Positions 39,638 through 53,866 are shown, numbered from the stretch's first letter. The stretch is 64,000 bases of DNA from Brevundimonas intermedia (GCF_004614235.1 NZ_SPVH01000007.1:248001-312000), one strand, 5' to 3'. The notes: generated from the sequence alone by a model not told the origin. A program made the numbers and translations.

Positions 39638-41080
39638 ATGCCTGATTTGTCCTCCGCCCTGCATCTCGCCGCCTCGGAAGTCACCCTCGCGGTCGGCGCC
39701 CTGGTCCTGCTGATGGTCGGCGCCTTCATCGGCGACAAGAGCGCCCGTCTGGTCTCGATCCTGTCGGTCCTGCTGCTGATCGCCGCGTCGGTCATCGCCA
39801 TCGTCGGCCCGTGGGGCGTCGCCTTCAACGGCGCCTATGTCGCTGATCCGCTGGCCATCTACGCCAAGAGCCTGATCTATCTGTCGGCTGCCGTGGCGGT
39901 CGTCCTGGGCGACGGCTGGATGAAGCGCACGCGCATCGCCAAGTTCGAATATCCGGTCCTGATCGTGCTGGCCTCGGTCGGCATGGGAATGATGGCGTCC
40001 TCGGGCGACCTGATTTCCATGTATGTGGGCATCGAGCTGCATTCGCTGGCCCTCTATGTGCTGGCCGCCTTCCACCGCAACGACGTCAAGGCGTCGGAAG
40101 CGGGCCTGAAGTATTTCGTCCTGGGCGCCCTGTCGTCGGGCCTGCTGCTCTACGGCTCCAGCCTGATCTACGGCTTCGCCGGTTCGATGCGGTTCGAGGA
40201 CATCGCCGCCTTCGCCCAGGACAACCCCGGTCCTGGCCTGGTCTTCGGCCTGGTCTTCCTGATCTGCGGTCTGGCGTTCAAGGTTTCGGCCGCGCCGTTC
40301 CACATGTGGACGCCTGACGTCTATGAGGGCGCGCCGACGCCGGTTGTGGCCCTGTTCGCCACGGCCCCCAAGGTCGCCGCCATGGTCCTGATCGCTCGCG
40401 CGCTGGAGCATGGCTTCGGCGACGCCCACGCCCAATGGTCGCAGGTCCTGATCGCCATCTCCCTGATCAGCTTCGTCGTCGGCGCCTTCGGCGGTCTGGC
40501 TCAGAAGGACATCCAGCGCCTGCTCGCCTATTCTTCGATCGCCAACATCGGCTATGCGCTTCTCGGCATCGCGGCGGGCACGGCCGAGGGCTTGCAGGCC
40601 ATGCTGATGTTCATGACCCTGTATGTCATCGATCAACTGGGCTTCTTCGCCATCCTGCTCAGCCTGTCCAAGTCGGGTCGTCCGATCCGTCGCATCGCCG
40701 ATCTCGCCGGTCTGAAGAAGGATCGTCCTTTGACGGCTGTCGCCCTGACCGTCCTGTCGCTGTCGGTTCTGGGCATGCCGCCGTTCTCGGGCTTCTGGGG
40801 CAAGTACTATGTGTTCGGCGCCGCCGCGGATGCGGGTCTGTGGCCTGTCGCAGCTGCGGGTCTGGTCGCCTCGGTCGTCGCCGCCTTCTACTATCTGCGC
40901 ATCCTCAAGCTGATGTGGTTCGATCCGCCGCTAGACGACATTGCGACGGACGCCGCGCCGGTCGAGGCCAAGTGGATCGGCTGGGCCTGCGCCGCCTTCG
41001 CCTTCCCGCTGGTGATTGTCGGCCTGACCTGGCTGGAGCCGCTGACCAAGGTTGCGAGCGCCGGCTTCGGGAACGGGTAG
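39638..41080 (+). CDS. nuoN: NADH-quinone oxidoreductase subunit N
   Basis: The 480-residue antiporter-like subunit (ND2) has MYVGIELHSLALYVLAAFHRND, AAPFHMWTPDVYEGAPTP and LAYSSIANIGYALLGIA. It is the last complex I gene. The next gene, birA, starts four bases later, so the transcript probably continues. Confidence 0.97.
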   Translation: MPDLSSALHLAASEVTLAVGALVLLMVGAFIGDKSARLVSILSVLLLIAASVIAIVGPWGVAFNGAYVADPLAIYAKSLIYLSAAVAVVLGDGWMKRTRIAKFEYPVLIVLASVGMGMMASSGDLISMYVGIELHSLALYVLAAFHRNDVKASEAGLKYFVLGALSSGLLLYGSSLIYGFAGSMRFEDIAAFAQDNPGPGLVFGLVFLICGLAFKVSAAPFHMWTPDVYEGAPTPVVALFATAPKVAAMVLIARALEHGFGDAHAQWSQVLIAISLISFVVGAFGGLAQKDIQRLLAYSSIANIGYALLGIAAGTAEGLQAMLMFMTLYVIDQLGFFAILLSLSKSGRPIRRIADLAGLKKDRPLTAVALTVLSLSVLGMPPFSGFWGKYYVFGAAADAGLWPVAAAGLVASVVAAFYYLRILKLMWFDPPLDDIATDAAPVEAKWIGWACAAFAFPLVIVGLTWLEPLTKVASAGFGNG

Positions 41081-41084
41081 GGCG

Positions 41085-41834
41085 TTGACGCCCGTCCCGC
41101 TGGTTATTCTCGACGAGATCGACTCGACCAACGCCGAGGCGCGCCGCCTCGCCGAGGCCGGTGAGGCAGGCCCGCGCTGGATCGTGGCTCGCCGCCAGAC
41201 CGCCGGTCGCGGGCGTCGCGGGCGGAAATGGGAAAGCGATCAGGGCAATCTGGCCGCAACCCTGCTGGTCACCACACCCAAGTCGGCGGCCGAGGCGGCT
41301 CAGGCCACCTTCGTCGCGGCGCTGGCCGTCGCCGACCTGCTGGACGTGTTCGTCTCGCCGGCCCTGGTGTCGATCAAATGGCCCAATGACGTCCTGCTGG
41401 ACGGGGTCAAGGTCTCCGGAATCCTGGTCGAGTCCGGCGCTCATGCGAACGGTGATCTGTGGCTGGCGGTCGGCATCGGCGTGAACCTGGCCCATGCGCC
41501 CGAAGGCACCGAACGTGGCGCAACCTCCATCGCCGCTCGCCTGCGCGCCGATCTGGCCTATGTCCCGCCCATCGAGGCCGCCGCCGAGATTCTGGCCGAG
41601 ACCTTCGCCGTCTGGTGGGGGCGCTGGCAGACGTTGGGCTTCGAGCCGGTTCTGGACGCCTGGACCAGCCGGCTGACCGGGCTGAACGGGCCGTGCACCG
41701 CGCGTCTGGACAACGAGACGCTGGAAGGCCTGGCCGAGGGTGTGGAGCCTGACGGTGCGCTGCGCCTGCGTTTGGCCGATGGTTCGGTGCGCCTCATCTC
41801 TGCGGGCGACGTGTTTTTCGGCAAGGCCGCCTGA
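41085..41834 (+). CDS. birA: Biotin--[acetyl-CoA carboxylase] ligase, class I without DNA-binding domain
   Basis: The 249-residue enzyme activates biotin to biotinyl-AMP and attaches it to the carboxylase carrier protein. The catalytic signature is [10 protein letters not shown], then the biotinyl-AMP loop [15 protein letters not shown] and [19 protein letters not shown]. No helix-turn-helix precedes the catalytic part, so it cannot repress DNA as E. coli BirA does. I chose a TTG at 41085 after GGGTAGGG; another TTG at 41052 would overlap nuoN. It links the nuo operon to coaX. Confidence 0.94.
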   Translation: MTPVPLVILDEIDSTNAEARRLAEAGEAGPRWIVARRQTAGRGRRGRKWESDQGNLAATLLVTTPKSAAEAAQATFVAALAVADLLDVFVSPALVSIKWPNDVLLDGVKVSGILVESGAHANGDLWLAVGIGVNLAHAPEGTERGATSIAARLRADLAYVPPIEAAAEILAETFAVWWGRWQTLGFEPVLDAWTSRLTGLNGPCTARLDNETLEGLAEGVEPDGALRLRLADGSVRLISAGDVFFGKAA

Positions 41835-42610
41835 TGCTTCTGGCGATCGAACAGGGCAATACCAATACGCTGTTCGCGGTTCACGACGGCTCGGACTGGA
41901 TCGCCCAATGGCGCGCCGCGACCGAGGCCAGTCGCACGGCCGACGAATACGCCGTCTGGCTGAACCAGCTGATGGTCATGAAGGGGCTGGAGTTCGCCGC
42001 CCTCACCGGCTGCATCATTTCCAGCGTCGTGCCGCAGTCGATCTTCAACCTGCGCAATCTGGCGCGGCGTTACCTGAACATCGAACCCCTAGTCATCGGC
42101 GAGAACGCCGAACTGGGCATAGAGGTGCGGATCGCCAAGCCCAGCGAGGCCGGCGCCGACCGGCTGGTCAACGCTGTCGGGGCGTCGCTGATGTATCCCG
42201 GCGACCTGCTGCTGATCGACAGCGGCACGGCGACGACATTCGACATCGTGTCCGCTGACGGCGCGTTCGAAGGCGGTCTGATCGCGCCCGGCATCAATCT
42301 GTCGCTGCAGGCGCTGCACGAGGCGGCGGCCAAACTACCCCGCATCGCCATCCAGAAACCCGAACACGTCATCGGCAAGGGCACGGTCGAGGCCATGCAG
42401 TCCGGCGTCTTCTGGGGGTATATTTCGTTGATCGAAGGCCTGGTCCAGCGCATCAAGACGGAATGGGCGCAGCCCATGACCGTCATCGGCACCGGCGGCG
42501 TCGCCAGCCTGTTCGAAGGCGCGACCGACAGCATCGATCACTTCGATCCCGACCTTACTATTCGCGGCCTCCTCGAAATCTGGCGTCGTAACGCCCATTT
42601 GACTGATTGA
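41834..42610 (+). CDS. coaX: Type III pantothenate kinase
   Basis: The 258-residue enzyme phosphorylates pantothenate, the first step of CoA synthesis, and needs a monovalent cation. It has the ASKHA fold motifs: phosphate 1 loop [20 protein letters not shown], the [12 protein letters not shown] phosphate 2 loop, and [23 protein letters not shown]. Type III kinases are not inhibited by CoA. The birA-coaX-rnj order is frequent in alphaproteobacteria. TGATG couples it to birA. Confidence 0.96.
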   Translation: MLLAIEQGNTNTLFAVHDGSDWIAQWRAATEASRTADEYAVWLNQLMVMKGLEFAALTGCIISSVVPQSIFNLRNLARRYLNIEPLVIGENAELGIEVRIAKPSEAGADRLVNAVGASLMYPGDLLLIDSGTATTFDIVSADGAFEGGLIAPGINLSLQALHEAAAKLPRIAIQKPEHVIGKGTVEAMQSGVFWGYISLIEGLVQRIKTEWAQPMTVIGTGGVASLFEGATDSIDHFDPDLTIRGLLEIWRRNAHLTD

Positions 42611-44284
42611 ATGAAAAAGCAAAACCAAGACGAACTCGTTTTCCTGCCTCTGGGCGGCTCCGACGAAGTCGGTATGAACCTGAACGCCTACGGCTTCGGC
42701 CCGGCGGACAATCGTGAATGGCTGATCGTCGATGTCGGCGTCACCTTCGGCGACCTGTCCACGCCCGGCGTGGACGTGATCGTGCCCGATCCCGCCTTCC
42801 TGGAAGGCGAGAACATCAAGGGCATCATGCTGACCCACGCGCACGAGGATCACATCGGCGCTCTCGGCTGGCTGTGGCCGCGCATCAAGGCGCCGGTCTA
42901 CGCCACCCCCTTCACCGCCTATCTGATCAAGGACAAGCTGCGCGAGCGGGGCATCTTTGATGAGGTCCAGGTGATCGAGGTGCCGCTGGGCGGGACTGTG
43001 GACGTGGGTTCGTTCGGCGTGACCTTCGTCAACATGAGCCATTCGATCGCCGAGCCGAGCGGCCTGGCCATCGACACCCCTCTGGGCATGGTGTTCCACA
43101 CCGGCGACTGGAAGATCGACGACCAGCCGATCATCGGTGAAAAGACCGACGCCCCCGCCATCCGCGCCCTGGGCGACGAAGGCGTGCTGGCCATGGTCTG
43201 CGATTCGACCAATGTCTTCGTGCCGGGCGTCGCCGGGTCCGAAGGCGATGTGGCCGTGGCGATCGCCAAACTGATCGGCAGCCTAAAGGGCCGGGTCGCT
43301 GTGGGCTGTTTCGCCTCCAACGTCGCCCGGATGGACAGCGTCATCCGCGCCGCCGAGGCCTGCGGTCGTCGCGTGTCGCTGGCCGGCCGCTCGATGCACA
43401 AGATCACGGCGGCCGCCAAACACGTTGGCATGTTGCAGGACGTGAAGCCCTTCCTGTCGGACGAAGAGGCCCGCGTCTGGCCCGCCGACCAGATCCTGTA
43501 TCTGTGCACCGGCAGCCAGGGCGAGGCCCGTGCGGCCCTGTCGCGCGTCGCCGACGGCACCCACCCGGTCGTGAAGCTGGGCCTGGGCGACCACTGCATC
43601 TTCTCGTCGCGCCAGATCCCCGGCAACGAACTGGCTATCGGCAATCTGCAGGACCGTCTCGCGGACCGGGGCGTGCGCCTCTACACCGAGAAGGATCACC
43701 CCGGCATCCACGTCTCGGGCCACCCGTGCCGGGACGAACTGAAGCAGATGTACGACTGGGTCCGGCCGCAGATCGCCGTCCCGACCCACGGCGTGCGCCG
43801 CTTCCTCCTGGAACACGCCAACCTGGCCAAGGACATCGGCATCAAGGAGACCGTCACGCCGCGCAACGGCGACATGGTCCGCCTGGCGCCTGGCCCGGCC
43901 AAGATCATCGACGAGGTGCCTAGCGGCCGCCTGTACGTCGATGGCGGCATGCTGGTGACCGAACAGGGCGAGGCCCTGAAGGAGCGTCGTCACGCCTCGA
44001 CCAACGGCGTTCTGATCGTCAGCTTCGCCCTGGACAAGCGCGGTCGCATCGCCAGTGACATCGACATCCGCAGCGTCGGCTTGCCCGGCGACACCGGCAC
44101 GCCCCTGGGCGACGCGCTGGACAAGCTGGCCGAGCGGGTCGAGCAGGTGATCAAAGGTCTGAAGGGCGACGCTCTGGACGACGAGATGGTCATCGAACAG
44201 GCTGTGGCTCGTGTGCTGAAGAAGGCCAGCCAGCAGATCTGGGATCGCCGTCCCATCGTCGAGACCGTGGTCCTCCGGGTCTGA
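42611..44284 (+). CDS. rnj: Ribonuclease J
   Basis: The 557-residue MBL/beta-CASP nuclease has both endo- and 5'-exonuclease roles in RNA decay and rRNA processing. The metal site lies in LTHAHEDHIGALG, with FHTGDWKID, and the CASP region in SGHPCRDELKQM and VPTHGVRRFLLEHA. A C-terminal RNA-binding part follows after about residue 450. The start is immediately after the coaX stop. Confidence 0.96.
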   Translation: MKKQNQDELVFLPLGGSDEVGMNLNAYGFGPADNREWLIVDVGVTFGDLSTPGVDVIVPDPAFLEGENIKGIMLTHAHEDHIGALGWLWPRIKAPVYATPFTAYLIKDKLRERGIFDEVQVIEVPLGGTVDVGSFGVTFVNMSHSIAEPSGLAIDTPLGMVFHTGDWKIDDQPIIGEKTDAPAIRALGDEGVLAMVCDSTNVFVPGVAGSEGDVAVAIAKLIGSLKGRVAVGCFASNVARMDSVIRAAEACGRRVSLAGRSMHKITAAAKHVGMLQDVKPFLSDEEARVWPADQILYLCTGSQGEARAALSRVADGTHPVVKLGLGDHCIFSSRQIPGNELAIGNLQDRLADRGVRLYTEKDHPGIHVSGHPCRDELKQMYDWVRPQIAVPTHGVRRFLLEHANLAKDIGIKETVTPRNGDMVRLAPGPAKIIDEVPSGRLYVDGGMLVTEQGEALKERRHASTNGVLIVSFALDKRGRIASDIDIRSVGLPGDTGTPLGDALDKLAERVEQVIKGLKGDALDDEMVIEQAVARVLKKASQQIWDRRPIVETVVLRV

Positions 44285-44293
44285 TGCAACCTT

Positions 44294-44328
44294 GACCGTT
44301 CGGGCGCATTCCCTGCGCCTGAATGGTC
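44294..44328 (+). other. 15-bp hairpin between rnj and the next gene
   Basis: Bases 44294-44308 pair with 44314-44328 (two G-U pairs, five-base loop TTCCC). No T-run follows. Instead a GGGGGAA ribosome site lies directly after it, so it may shape translation of the next gene or stabilise the rnj mRNA rather than terminate. Confidence 0.6.
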
Positions 44329-44338
44329 GGGGGAACCC

Positions 44339-45247
44339 ATGTCTGACAAACCCACCCGCGTGCGCCGCCTGCTGGAACGGGTGCGTCATGCCCGGCATCC
44401 GCTGCACGGCTGGCGGCGCTGGGTGGTTATCGTGGGGCAGGGGATGGTCGGCTTCGTCGCCCTGTTCGCCGCCGTCAATCTGGTGCTCAGCCTGTCGACG
44501 TTCCGGGGCGAAGATCCGTTGTCCCGCACGGTCCATGAACTGCGCGTCCTGTGGTTCAGTCCGCCGGACGGGGCGCCCATGTCGCCGACCGCCTTTCCCA
44601 CCGTCTATGGGCGCGACCTTGGGCCGGCGCCCGACACCGTCGCCATCCACGCCTTCCTGGAGCGCGAGGCCGAGGACGGCGTCTTCCTGCTCGACCATGT
44701 GATGGTGGATCGGATCCTGAAGCTGAATGGCCGGATCGATGCGCGCAGCGTGCCGTCAGGCGTCTATGTCGGCGCCCACGCCCTGGGGCCGGACGATATG
44801 CCTTTGGTGCCGGTGACCAAGTTCATGGCGCAATATCTGTTGTTTCCCCGTCACGCCTATATTCTGGTCGTGCCGGAAAGCGGGCCGGCCATCGCCTTTT
44901 CCGCCAGCCAGAACGCCAAGTTCGGCATCGACACCCACCCCGAACGCCTGTCCGCCGAGATCGCGCCGTTCGACCCGAACGCTTACGACTTCCCCAGTTC
45001 GGGCGAGGCGCTGCACGAGATGACCCGCATCACCAACGACCCCGCCCGTGTCGCCACCGCCGTCGAAATGCTGAAGGGCGCGCAGGCGCGACTTGCGACC
45101 GAGGGGCTGACCTATGGTCTCCTGGCGCCGAACTCTAACACCGCTGTCGGCTGCGTGCTGCAGGGGGCGGGGGCGATCACCCAGCAGGCGCGATCGTCCA
45201 TCCTGTTGGCCCTTCGTGCGCCGGGGTTCGGGGCGGAATGCGAATAG
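44339..45247 (+). CDS. Membrane-anchored protein of unknown function
   Basis: The 302-residue protein has a basic N-terminus, one transmembrane helix at about residues 28-52 (WVVIVGQGMVGFVALFAAVNLV), and a periplasmic domain. Notable segments are FPTVYGRDLGP, HALGPDDMPLVPVTKFMAQYL and YGLLAPNSNTAVGCVL near residue 265. The last resembles the asparagine/cysteine part of papain-like periplasmic hydrolase families, where an NSNT/NSNS motif recurs, but I could not confirm a full catalytic set. It starts 54 bases after rnj. Confidence 0.78.
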   Translation: MSDKPTRVRRLLERVRHARHPLHGWRRWVVIVGQGMVGFVALFAAVNLVLSLSTFRGEDPLSRTVHELRVLWFSPPDGAPMSPTAFPTVYGRDLGPAPDTVAIHAFLEREAEDGVFLLDHVMVDRILKLNGRIDARSVPSGVYVGAHALGPDDMPLVPVTKFMAQYLLFPRHAYILVVPESGPAIAFSASQNAKFGIDTHPERLSAEIAPFDPNAYDFPSSGEALHEMTRITNDPARVATAVEMLKGAQARLATEGLTYGLLAPNSNTAVGCVLQGAGAITQQARSSILLALRAPGFGAECE

Positions 45248-45287
45248 CGGTCGCGACAATCGGCTCAACTCGGATATATCCACGCAA

Positions 45288-45626
45288 ATGGCCGAGCGAC
45301 TCTTCCTGTTGAACCCCGACTGGCACGACGATCAGGGTGGACCGTGGTTCTGCCCGCCCGGCGCCTATATCGAGGGGGTGCTGGCCTTCTATCCTCAGCT
45401 TCGCGACGCGCTGGAGGTGGTCTATCTGGACCATCCGCGCCCACGCCAGCCGGTCATCGACCAGGTCGGCGAGGCGCATCAGAGCTGCCCCATCTTGATC
45501 CTGGACGGCGAACTGGATTGGCCCGAGGCCGAGGTCAGCGAAACGACCGGCCGTCGGTTCCTCCAGGATCACGCCATCGCTCCCTATCTGGCGGCCCGCT
45601 ACGGCGTCGGCCGGCCCCATCCCTAG
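45288..45626 (+). CDS. DUF3088 family protein
   Basis: The 112-residue cytosolic protein has the thioredoxin-like DUF3088 pattern: LFLLNPDWHDDQGGPWFCPPGAYIEG at the start, VVYLDHPRPRQPVID in the middle and SCPILILDG with a buried cysteine. Function of the family is not known to me. I chose the ATG at 45288; frame sequence upstream overlaps the preceding gene. Confidence 0.85.
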   Translation: MAERLFLLNPDWHDDQGGPWFCPPGAYIEGVLAFYPQLRDALEVVYLDHPRPRQPVIDQVGEAHQSCPILILDGELDWPEAEVSETTGRRFLQDHAIAPYLAARYGVGRPHP

Positions 45627-45635
45627 AGGTCCGTC

Positions 45636-45902
45636 ATGCCCATCGGCGTCTTCACCATGGTCGGCATCTACATCATCGCCTGGTGGACGGTGCTGTTCGC
45701 CGTGCTGCCGTTGGGCACGTCGCGTGAGACGCACGAGCCGCCGACCGACGGCACGCAATGGGGGGCGCCCACGACCCCGAACCTGAAGAAGAAGTTCGTG
45801 ACCACCACCTGGGTCTCAGCCCTGGTCTGGATCTTCGTCATGGTGCTGATCTTCACCGGTTGGCTGCCCTTGCCGAACTTCGCCAACGGCCCGGCCGTCT
45901 AA
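45636..45902 (+). CDS. DUF1467 family membrane protein
   Basis: The 88-residue protein has two membrane helices (YIIAWWTVLFAVLPLG and ALVWIFVMVLIFTGWL) joined by a loop with the family's GTQWGAPTTPNLKKK signature. DUF1467 genes are found in alphaproteobacteria, commonly just upstream of proS as here. The role is unknown. Confidence 0.9.
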   Translation: MPIGVFTMVGIYIIAWWTVLFAVLPLGTSRETHEPPTDGTQWGAPTTPNLKKKFVTTTWVSALVWIFVMVLIFTGWLPLPNFANGPAV

Positions 45903-45979
45903 ACCGCAACCCGGCCTAGCTTTCGCCCCGGTCCAGCGGCTAAAGCCTTGTTCCGTCTCTACGCCTAGGATTTCCCATC

Positions 45980-47296
45980 ATGCGCCTGTCGCGCTTTTTC
46001 CTGCCCACGCTGAAGGAAGCCCCTTCGGACGCCCAGATCGTCTCGCACCAGCTGATGCTGCGCGCCGGCATGATCAAGCAGGAGGCCGCCGGCATCTATG
46101 CTTGGCTGCCGCTGGGCCTGCGGGTGCTGCGCAAGGTCGAGCAGATCGTGCGCGAGGAGCAGCAGCGGGCCGGGGCGGTCGAACTGCTGATGCCGACCCT
46201 GCAACTGGCCGACCTGTGGCGCGAGAGCGGCCGCTATGACGCCTATGGCCCCGAGATGCTGCGCATCACCGACCGGCACGAGCGCGAACTTCTGTATGGG
46301 CCGACCAACGAGGAGATGATCACCGACATCTTCCGCGCCTATGTGAAGTCCTACAAGTCGCTGCCGCTGAACCTGTTTCATATCCAGTGGAAGTTCCGCG
46401 ACGAGCGCCGGCCCCGCTTCGGCGTCATGCGCGGTCGCGAGTTCCTGATGAAGGACGCCTATTCCTTCGACGTGGACGAGGCCTCGGCCCGCAAGGCCTA
46501 CAACCGCATGTTCGTCGCCTATCTGAACACCTTCGCCCGCATGGGTCTGAAGGCCGTGCCGATGCGCGCCGACACCGGCCCCATCGGCGGCGACCTGAGC
46601 CACGAGTTCATCGTTCTGGCCGAGACGGGCGAGAGCGCGGTCTTCTGCGACAAGGCCCTGGTCGAAATGCCCGCGCCCGGCGCGGATGTGGACTGGGACG
46701 ATCTTCAAGCCATCGTCGATGAGCGCACAGCGCTTTACGCCGCGACCGAGGAAATGCACGACGCGGCCCAATTCGAGGCTCAGACCGCCGAGGGCGACCG
46801 CCTGTCGGCGCGCGGCATCGAGGTCGGCCACATCTTCTATTTCGGCACGAAATACTCCGCCCCGATGAAGGCCAAGGTCGCAGGACCTGACGGCCAGGAC
46901 GCCGAGGTCCATATGGGCAGCTATGGCGTCGGCGTGTCGCGCCTGCTGGGCGCCATCATCGAGGCCAGCCATGACGAGGGTGGCATCATCTGGCCCGACG
47001 CCGTGGCCCCGTTCGACGTGGTCGTCATCAATCTGCGCGCCAATGACGCCGCCGTCTCGGCCGCCTGCGAGGACGCGGTCGCCCAGCTCGAAAAGGTCGG
47101 CAAGGACGTGCTGTACGACGACACCGACGAACGGCCGGGCGGCAAGTTCGCCACCGCCGACCTGATCGGCGTGCCGTGGCAGCTGACCATCGGTCCCAAG
47201 GGCCTGGCCGACGGCGTGGTCGAGCTGAAGCGCCGCGCCACCGGTGAGAAGGTCTCCGTGCCGCTCGCCGAAGCCATCGAAAGGCTGACCACTTGA
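45980..47296 (+). CDS. proS: Prolyl-tRNA synthetase, short form
   Basis: The 438-residue class II synthetase charges tRNA-Pro. Motif 1 is in [21 protein letters not shown], motif 2 in [24 protein letters not shown], and motif 3 in [14 protein letters not shown]. The anticodon-binding domain covers the last 100 residues. The large editing insertion between motifs 2 and 3 of E. coli ProS is absent, as usual in alphaproteobacteria, so mischarged Ala-tRNA-Pro must be cleared in trans if at all. The next gene overlaps its stop. Confidence 0.97.
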   Translation: MRLSRFFLPTLKEAPSDAQIVSHQLMLRAGMIKQEAAGIYAWLPLGLRVLRKVEQIVREEQQRAGAVELLMPTLQLADLWRESGRYDAYGPEMLRITDRHERELLYGPTNEEMITDIFRAYVKSYKSLPLNLFHIQWKFRDERRPRFGVMRGREFLMKDAYSFDVDEASARKAYNRMFVAYLNTFARMGLKAVPMRADTGPIGGDLSHEFIVLAETGESAVFCDKALVEMPAPGADVDWDDLQAIVDERTALYAATEEMHDAAQFEAQTAEGDRLSARGIEVGHIFYFGTKYSAPMKAKVAGPDGQDAEVHMGSYGVGVSRLLGAIIEASHDEGGIIWPDAVAPFDVVVINLRANDAAVSAACEDAVAQLEKVGKDVLYDDTDERPGGKFATADLIGVPWQLTIGPKGLADGVVELKRRATGEKVSVPLAEAIERLTT

Positions 47297-48571
47297 GCCT
47301 GCCGTCCCGTCCTTCCGGCGCCTTCTCCTCGTGGGAGATCGGCCTGGCCCTCCGTTATCTCCGCGCCAAGCGCAAGGAGGGCGGCGTCGCCACCATCGCC
47401 GTGATCAGCTTCATCGGCATCATGCTGGCCGTCGCCGTGCTGATCAGCGTCATGAGCATCATGTCCGGCTTCCGCAGCGAGCTGCTGGGCCGGATGCTGG
47501 CCTTCAACGGGCACATGTATGTGCAGGGCGCGGTCCTGACCTCGCCGGATCGCGAAGCCGCGCTGAAGCGGATTCAGGCCGTGCCGGGCGTCGCCAGCGC
47601 CAGTCCGCTGAACGAGGCGCAGAGCCTGATCCGCGTCGGCGGCTATACGACCGGCGCCATCGCCAAGGGCATCCGTCCCGAAGACCTGGCCAAGACCCAG
47701 TATGTGTTCGACAGCCTGACGCCGCAGGAGCGCGCCGGCTTCGGCAAGGGCCCATACGGCGGCGACCGCATCCTGGTCGGCGCTGCCCTGGCGACCTCGA
47801 TGGGACTGCGCGTCGGTGATCCGGTCACCCTGTATTCGCCTACCGGCGCCGACAGCGCCTTTGGCAATCTGGGCGGGCTGGAGAAGACCTATTTCGTCGG
47901 CGGCTTGTTCCGCTCGGGCGCCGCCGACTACGACCGCGCCTTCATCTTCATGCCGCTGGAGCAACAGCAGCTCTTCTTCGGCAAGGAAGGCGTCTGGGAC
48001 GCCATCGAGATCAAGGTCGATGACCCCGATCAGGTCGGCGCCCTGACCGCCGCCATCCGAGATGCGGCCGGCCCCGGCGCGGTCGTCAGCGACTGGCGCG
48101 AACGCCTCGCCGCCTTCTATGGCGCGCTGAAGGTCGAGCGGGTTGCCATGAGCATCATCCTGGGCCTGGTCGTCGCCATCGCCGCCATGAACATCATCTC
48201 CGGCATCGTCATGCTTGTGAAGAACAAGGGCCGCGACATAGCCATCCTGCGCACGATCGGGGCCAGTCCGTCGTCCATCCTGCGCGTCTTCTTCATGGCC
48301 GGCGCCATGATCGGCGTGGCGGGCACCATCGCGGGGTTGGTGCTGGGGCTGCTGTTCTGCTGGAACATCGGCTCGATCCAGCACTTCCTGGAGTTCGTGC
48401 TTCAGACCAAACTGTTCGATTCCGACGTCTATATGCTGGACGCCATTCCGGCCCTGGTCGATCCGGCCGACGTCGCCTGGGTGACCTTCTGGTCGCTGTT
48501 GATGAGCTGTATCGCCAGCCTGCCGCCGTCCTGGAACGCGTCTCGCATCGATCCCGTGGAGGCGCTCCGCT

Positions 48572-48579
<8 letters not shown>
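47293..48579 (+). CDS. lolC: Lipoprotein-releasing system transmembrane protein LolC/E
   Basis: The 428-residue FtsX-type permease extracts lipoproteins from the inner membrane for transfer to LolA. One helix near residues 33-58 ([23 protein letters not shown]) is followed by a periplasmic domain of about 220 residues and three C-terminal helices. [15 protein letters not shown] and [26 protein letters not shown] are family signatures. Only one permease gene is present, so a homodimer is likely, unless a second lies elsewhere. It starts with a TTG that overlaps the proS stop and overlaps lolD. Confidence 0.94.
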
Positions 48580-49276
<697 letters not shown>

Positions 49277-49292
49277 GCCAGGCGTACTGAAA

Positions 49293-49919
49293 TCAGCTGA
49301 CGGCGGCGTCGCCCCAGATCGCCCTCAGGCGTTCGGGGCGGCGGCAACCGACCCGATAGGCCTGATAGCTGGCGGCGTGTCGCTTGGCGTAGTCCTGATG
49401 CTCCGCCCCCGCCGGCCAGAAGCGCTGAACGCCGACGACCGGCGTGGTGAAGCTCGTTCTCAAGATACGCATGGCCGCATCGCGTGAGGCGACGGCGTCT
49501 GCGCGCTGGGCGCCCGTGGCGAAAACGGCGGCCCGATAGGACGGCCCCTGATCGCAGAACTGACCGTTGGGATCGGTCGGATCGATGGTGCGCCAGTAGC
49601 GATCGACCAGGGCGCGATAGCTGACGACCTGCGGATCGAACGTGACCTGCACGGCTTCCATATGACCCGTGCGGCCTCGCACCACCTGTTCGTAGGTCGG
49701 ATTGGCGGTATGGCCGCCGACGAAGCCGGACACCGCTGAACGCACGCCGGGCAGGTCGTCGAACGCCTTTTCCTCGGACCAGAAACAGCCGCCCGCGAAG
49801 ATGGCTGTTTGAAGCGCCGGCGTCGTCTGGGCCTCGGCCGGGCGGGGCAGGGGTGCGCCGAGCGCCAGCACCCCGATGGTCAGGGATGCGAGCGCGGCGA
49901 GCGTGGTGCGATTAGACAT
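49293..49919 (-). CDS. msrA: Peptide methionine sulfoxide reductase MsrA, exported form
   Basis: The 208-residue enzyme reduces methionine-S-sulfoxide. The catalytic cysteine is Cys45 in AGGCFW. EEKAFDDLPGVRSAVSGFVGG, YEQVVRGRTGHMEAV and the QFCDQGPSYR site are typical. An N-terminal hydrophobic stretch and an AEAQ cleavage site near residue 30 indicate export to the periplasm. AAGGGAGA precedes the ATG at 49919 on the minus strand. It converges with lolD. Confidence 0.95.
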   Translation of the reverse strand: MSNRTTLAALASLTIGVLALGAPLPRPAEAQTTPALQTAIFAGGCFWSEEKAFDDLPGVRSAVSGFVGGHTANPTYEQVVRGRTGHMEAVQVTFDPQVVSYRALVDRYWRTIDPTDPNGQFCDQGPSYRAAVFATGAQRADAVASRDAAMRILRTSFTTPVVGVQRFWPAGAEHQDYAKRHAASYQAYRVGCRRPERLRAIWGDAAVS

Positions 49920-50311
49920 CGGTCGATCTCCCTTTCCACTCACTACGACGGCGTCGGTCGAATGGTTTCAAACACGATGGTTGACGAGAACAAAAAGCCA
50001 ACATAGAACATTAGCGGAACATATCGGATTGGTGGGAGACAATGTCATGCCGCGTTTGATGAGAGATATGCTGTCGCTGGCGTCGTGCGGGGGCTTCGTG
50101 CTGATGGTCTGGACCGTAGCGATCAACGTCACCGGCGCCTGAGGTCAGACGAATTAGACGGATTAGACGGTGTTTTTGCCGATGACCGTCTGAAGTCAGT
50201 GATCCACAGCCCATCCGCCCGAGAGCGGGTTTGCGATGGTTGATCGCCGCCCGATATGAGAGTCAGGGCGGACTAGGCCGCGAATGAGCGGGCCGGCGGT
50301 CGGAGAAGGCA
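49920..50311. other. Intergenic region upstream of dnaE
   Basis: These 392 bases hold a probable 31-residue membrane protein gene (50047-50142), a short direct repeat of ATTAGACGG near 50155-50170, and otherwise no recognised feature. Promoters for msrA and dnaE must lie here but I cannot place them. Confidence 0.5.
50047..50142 (+). CDS. Very small single-span membrane protein
   Basis: The 31-residue product has a short charged N-terminus (PRLMRDMLS) and a single hydrophobic helix (CGGFVLMVWTVAINVTG). GGGAGA lies nine bases upstream of the ATG. Similar tiny membrane proteins occur in Caulobacterales, but I cannot name a family, and proteins this short are easily false positives. Confidence 0.5.
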   Translation: MPRLMRDMLSLASCGGFVLMVWTVAINVTGA

Positions 50312-53773
<3,462 letters not shown>

Positions 53774-53866
53774 ATCGCCACAGGCTTGGGTATGGTCAAG
53801 CTATTGATATTTCGGAACCTCACGGGTGCGTGATGGGTTTGGTCAGTCCATAGGGAGACTGTTCCA

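Noticed and set aside
35877..39828. Long minus-strand frames of 731 and 572 codons
   Set aside because: They are antisense to nuoL and nuoM, rich in His, Asp, Gln and Arg without any recognisable domain.
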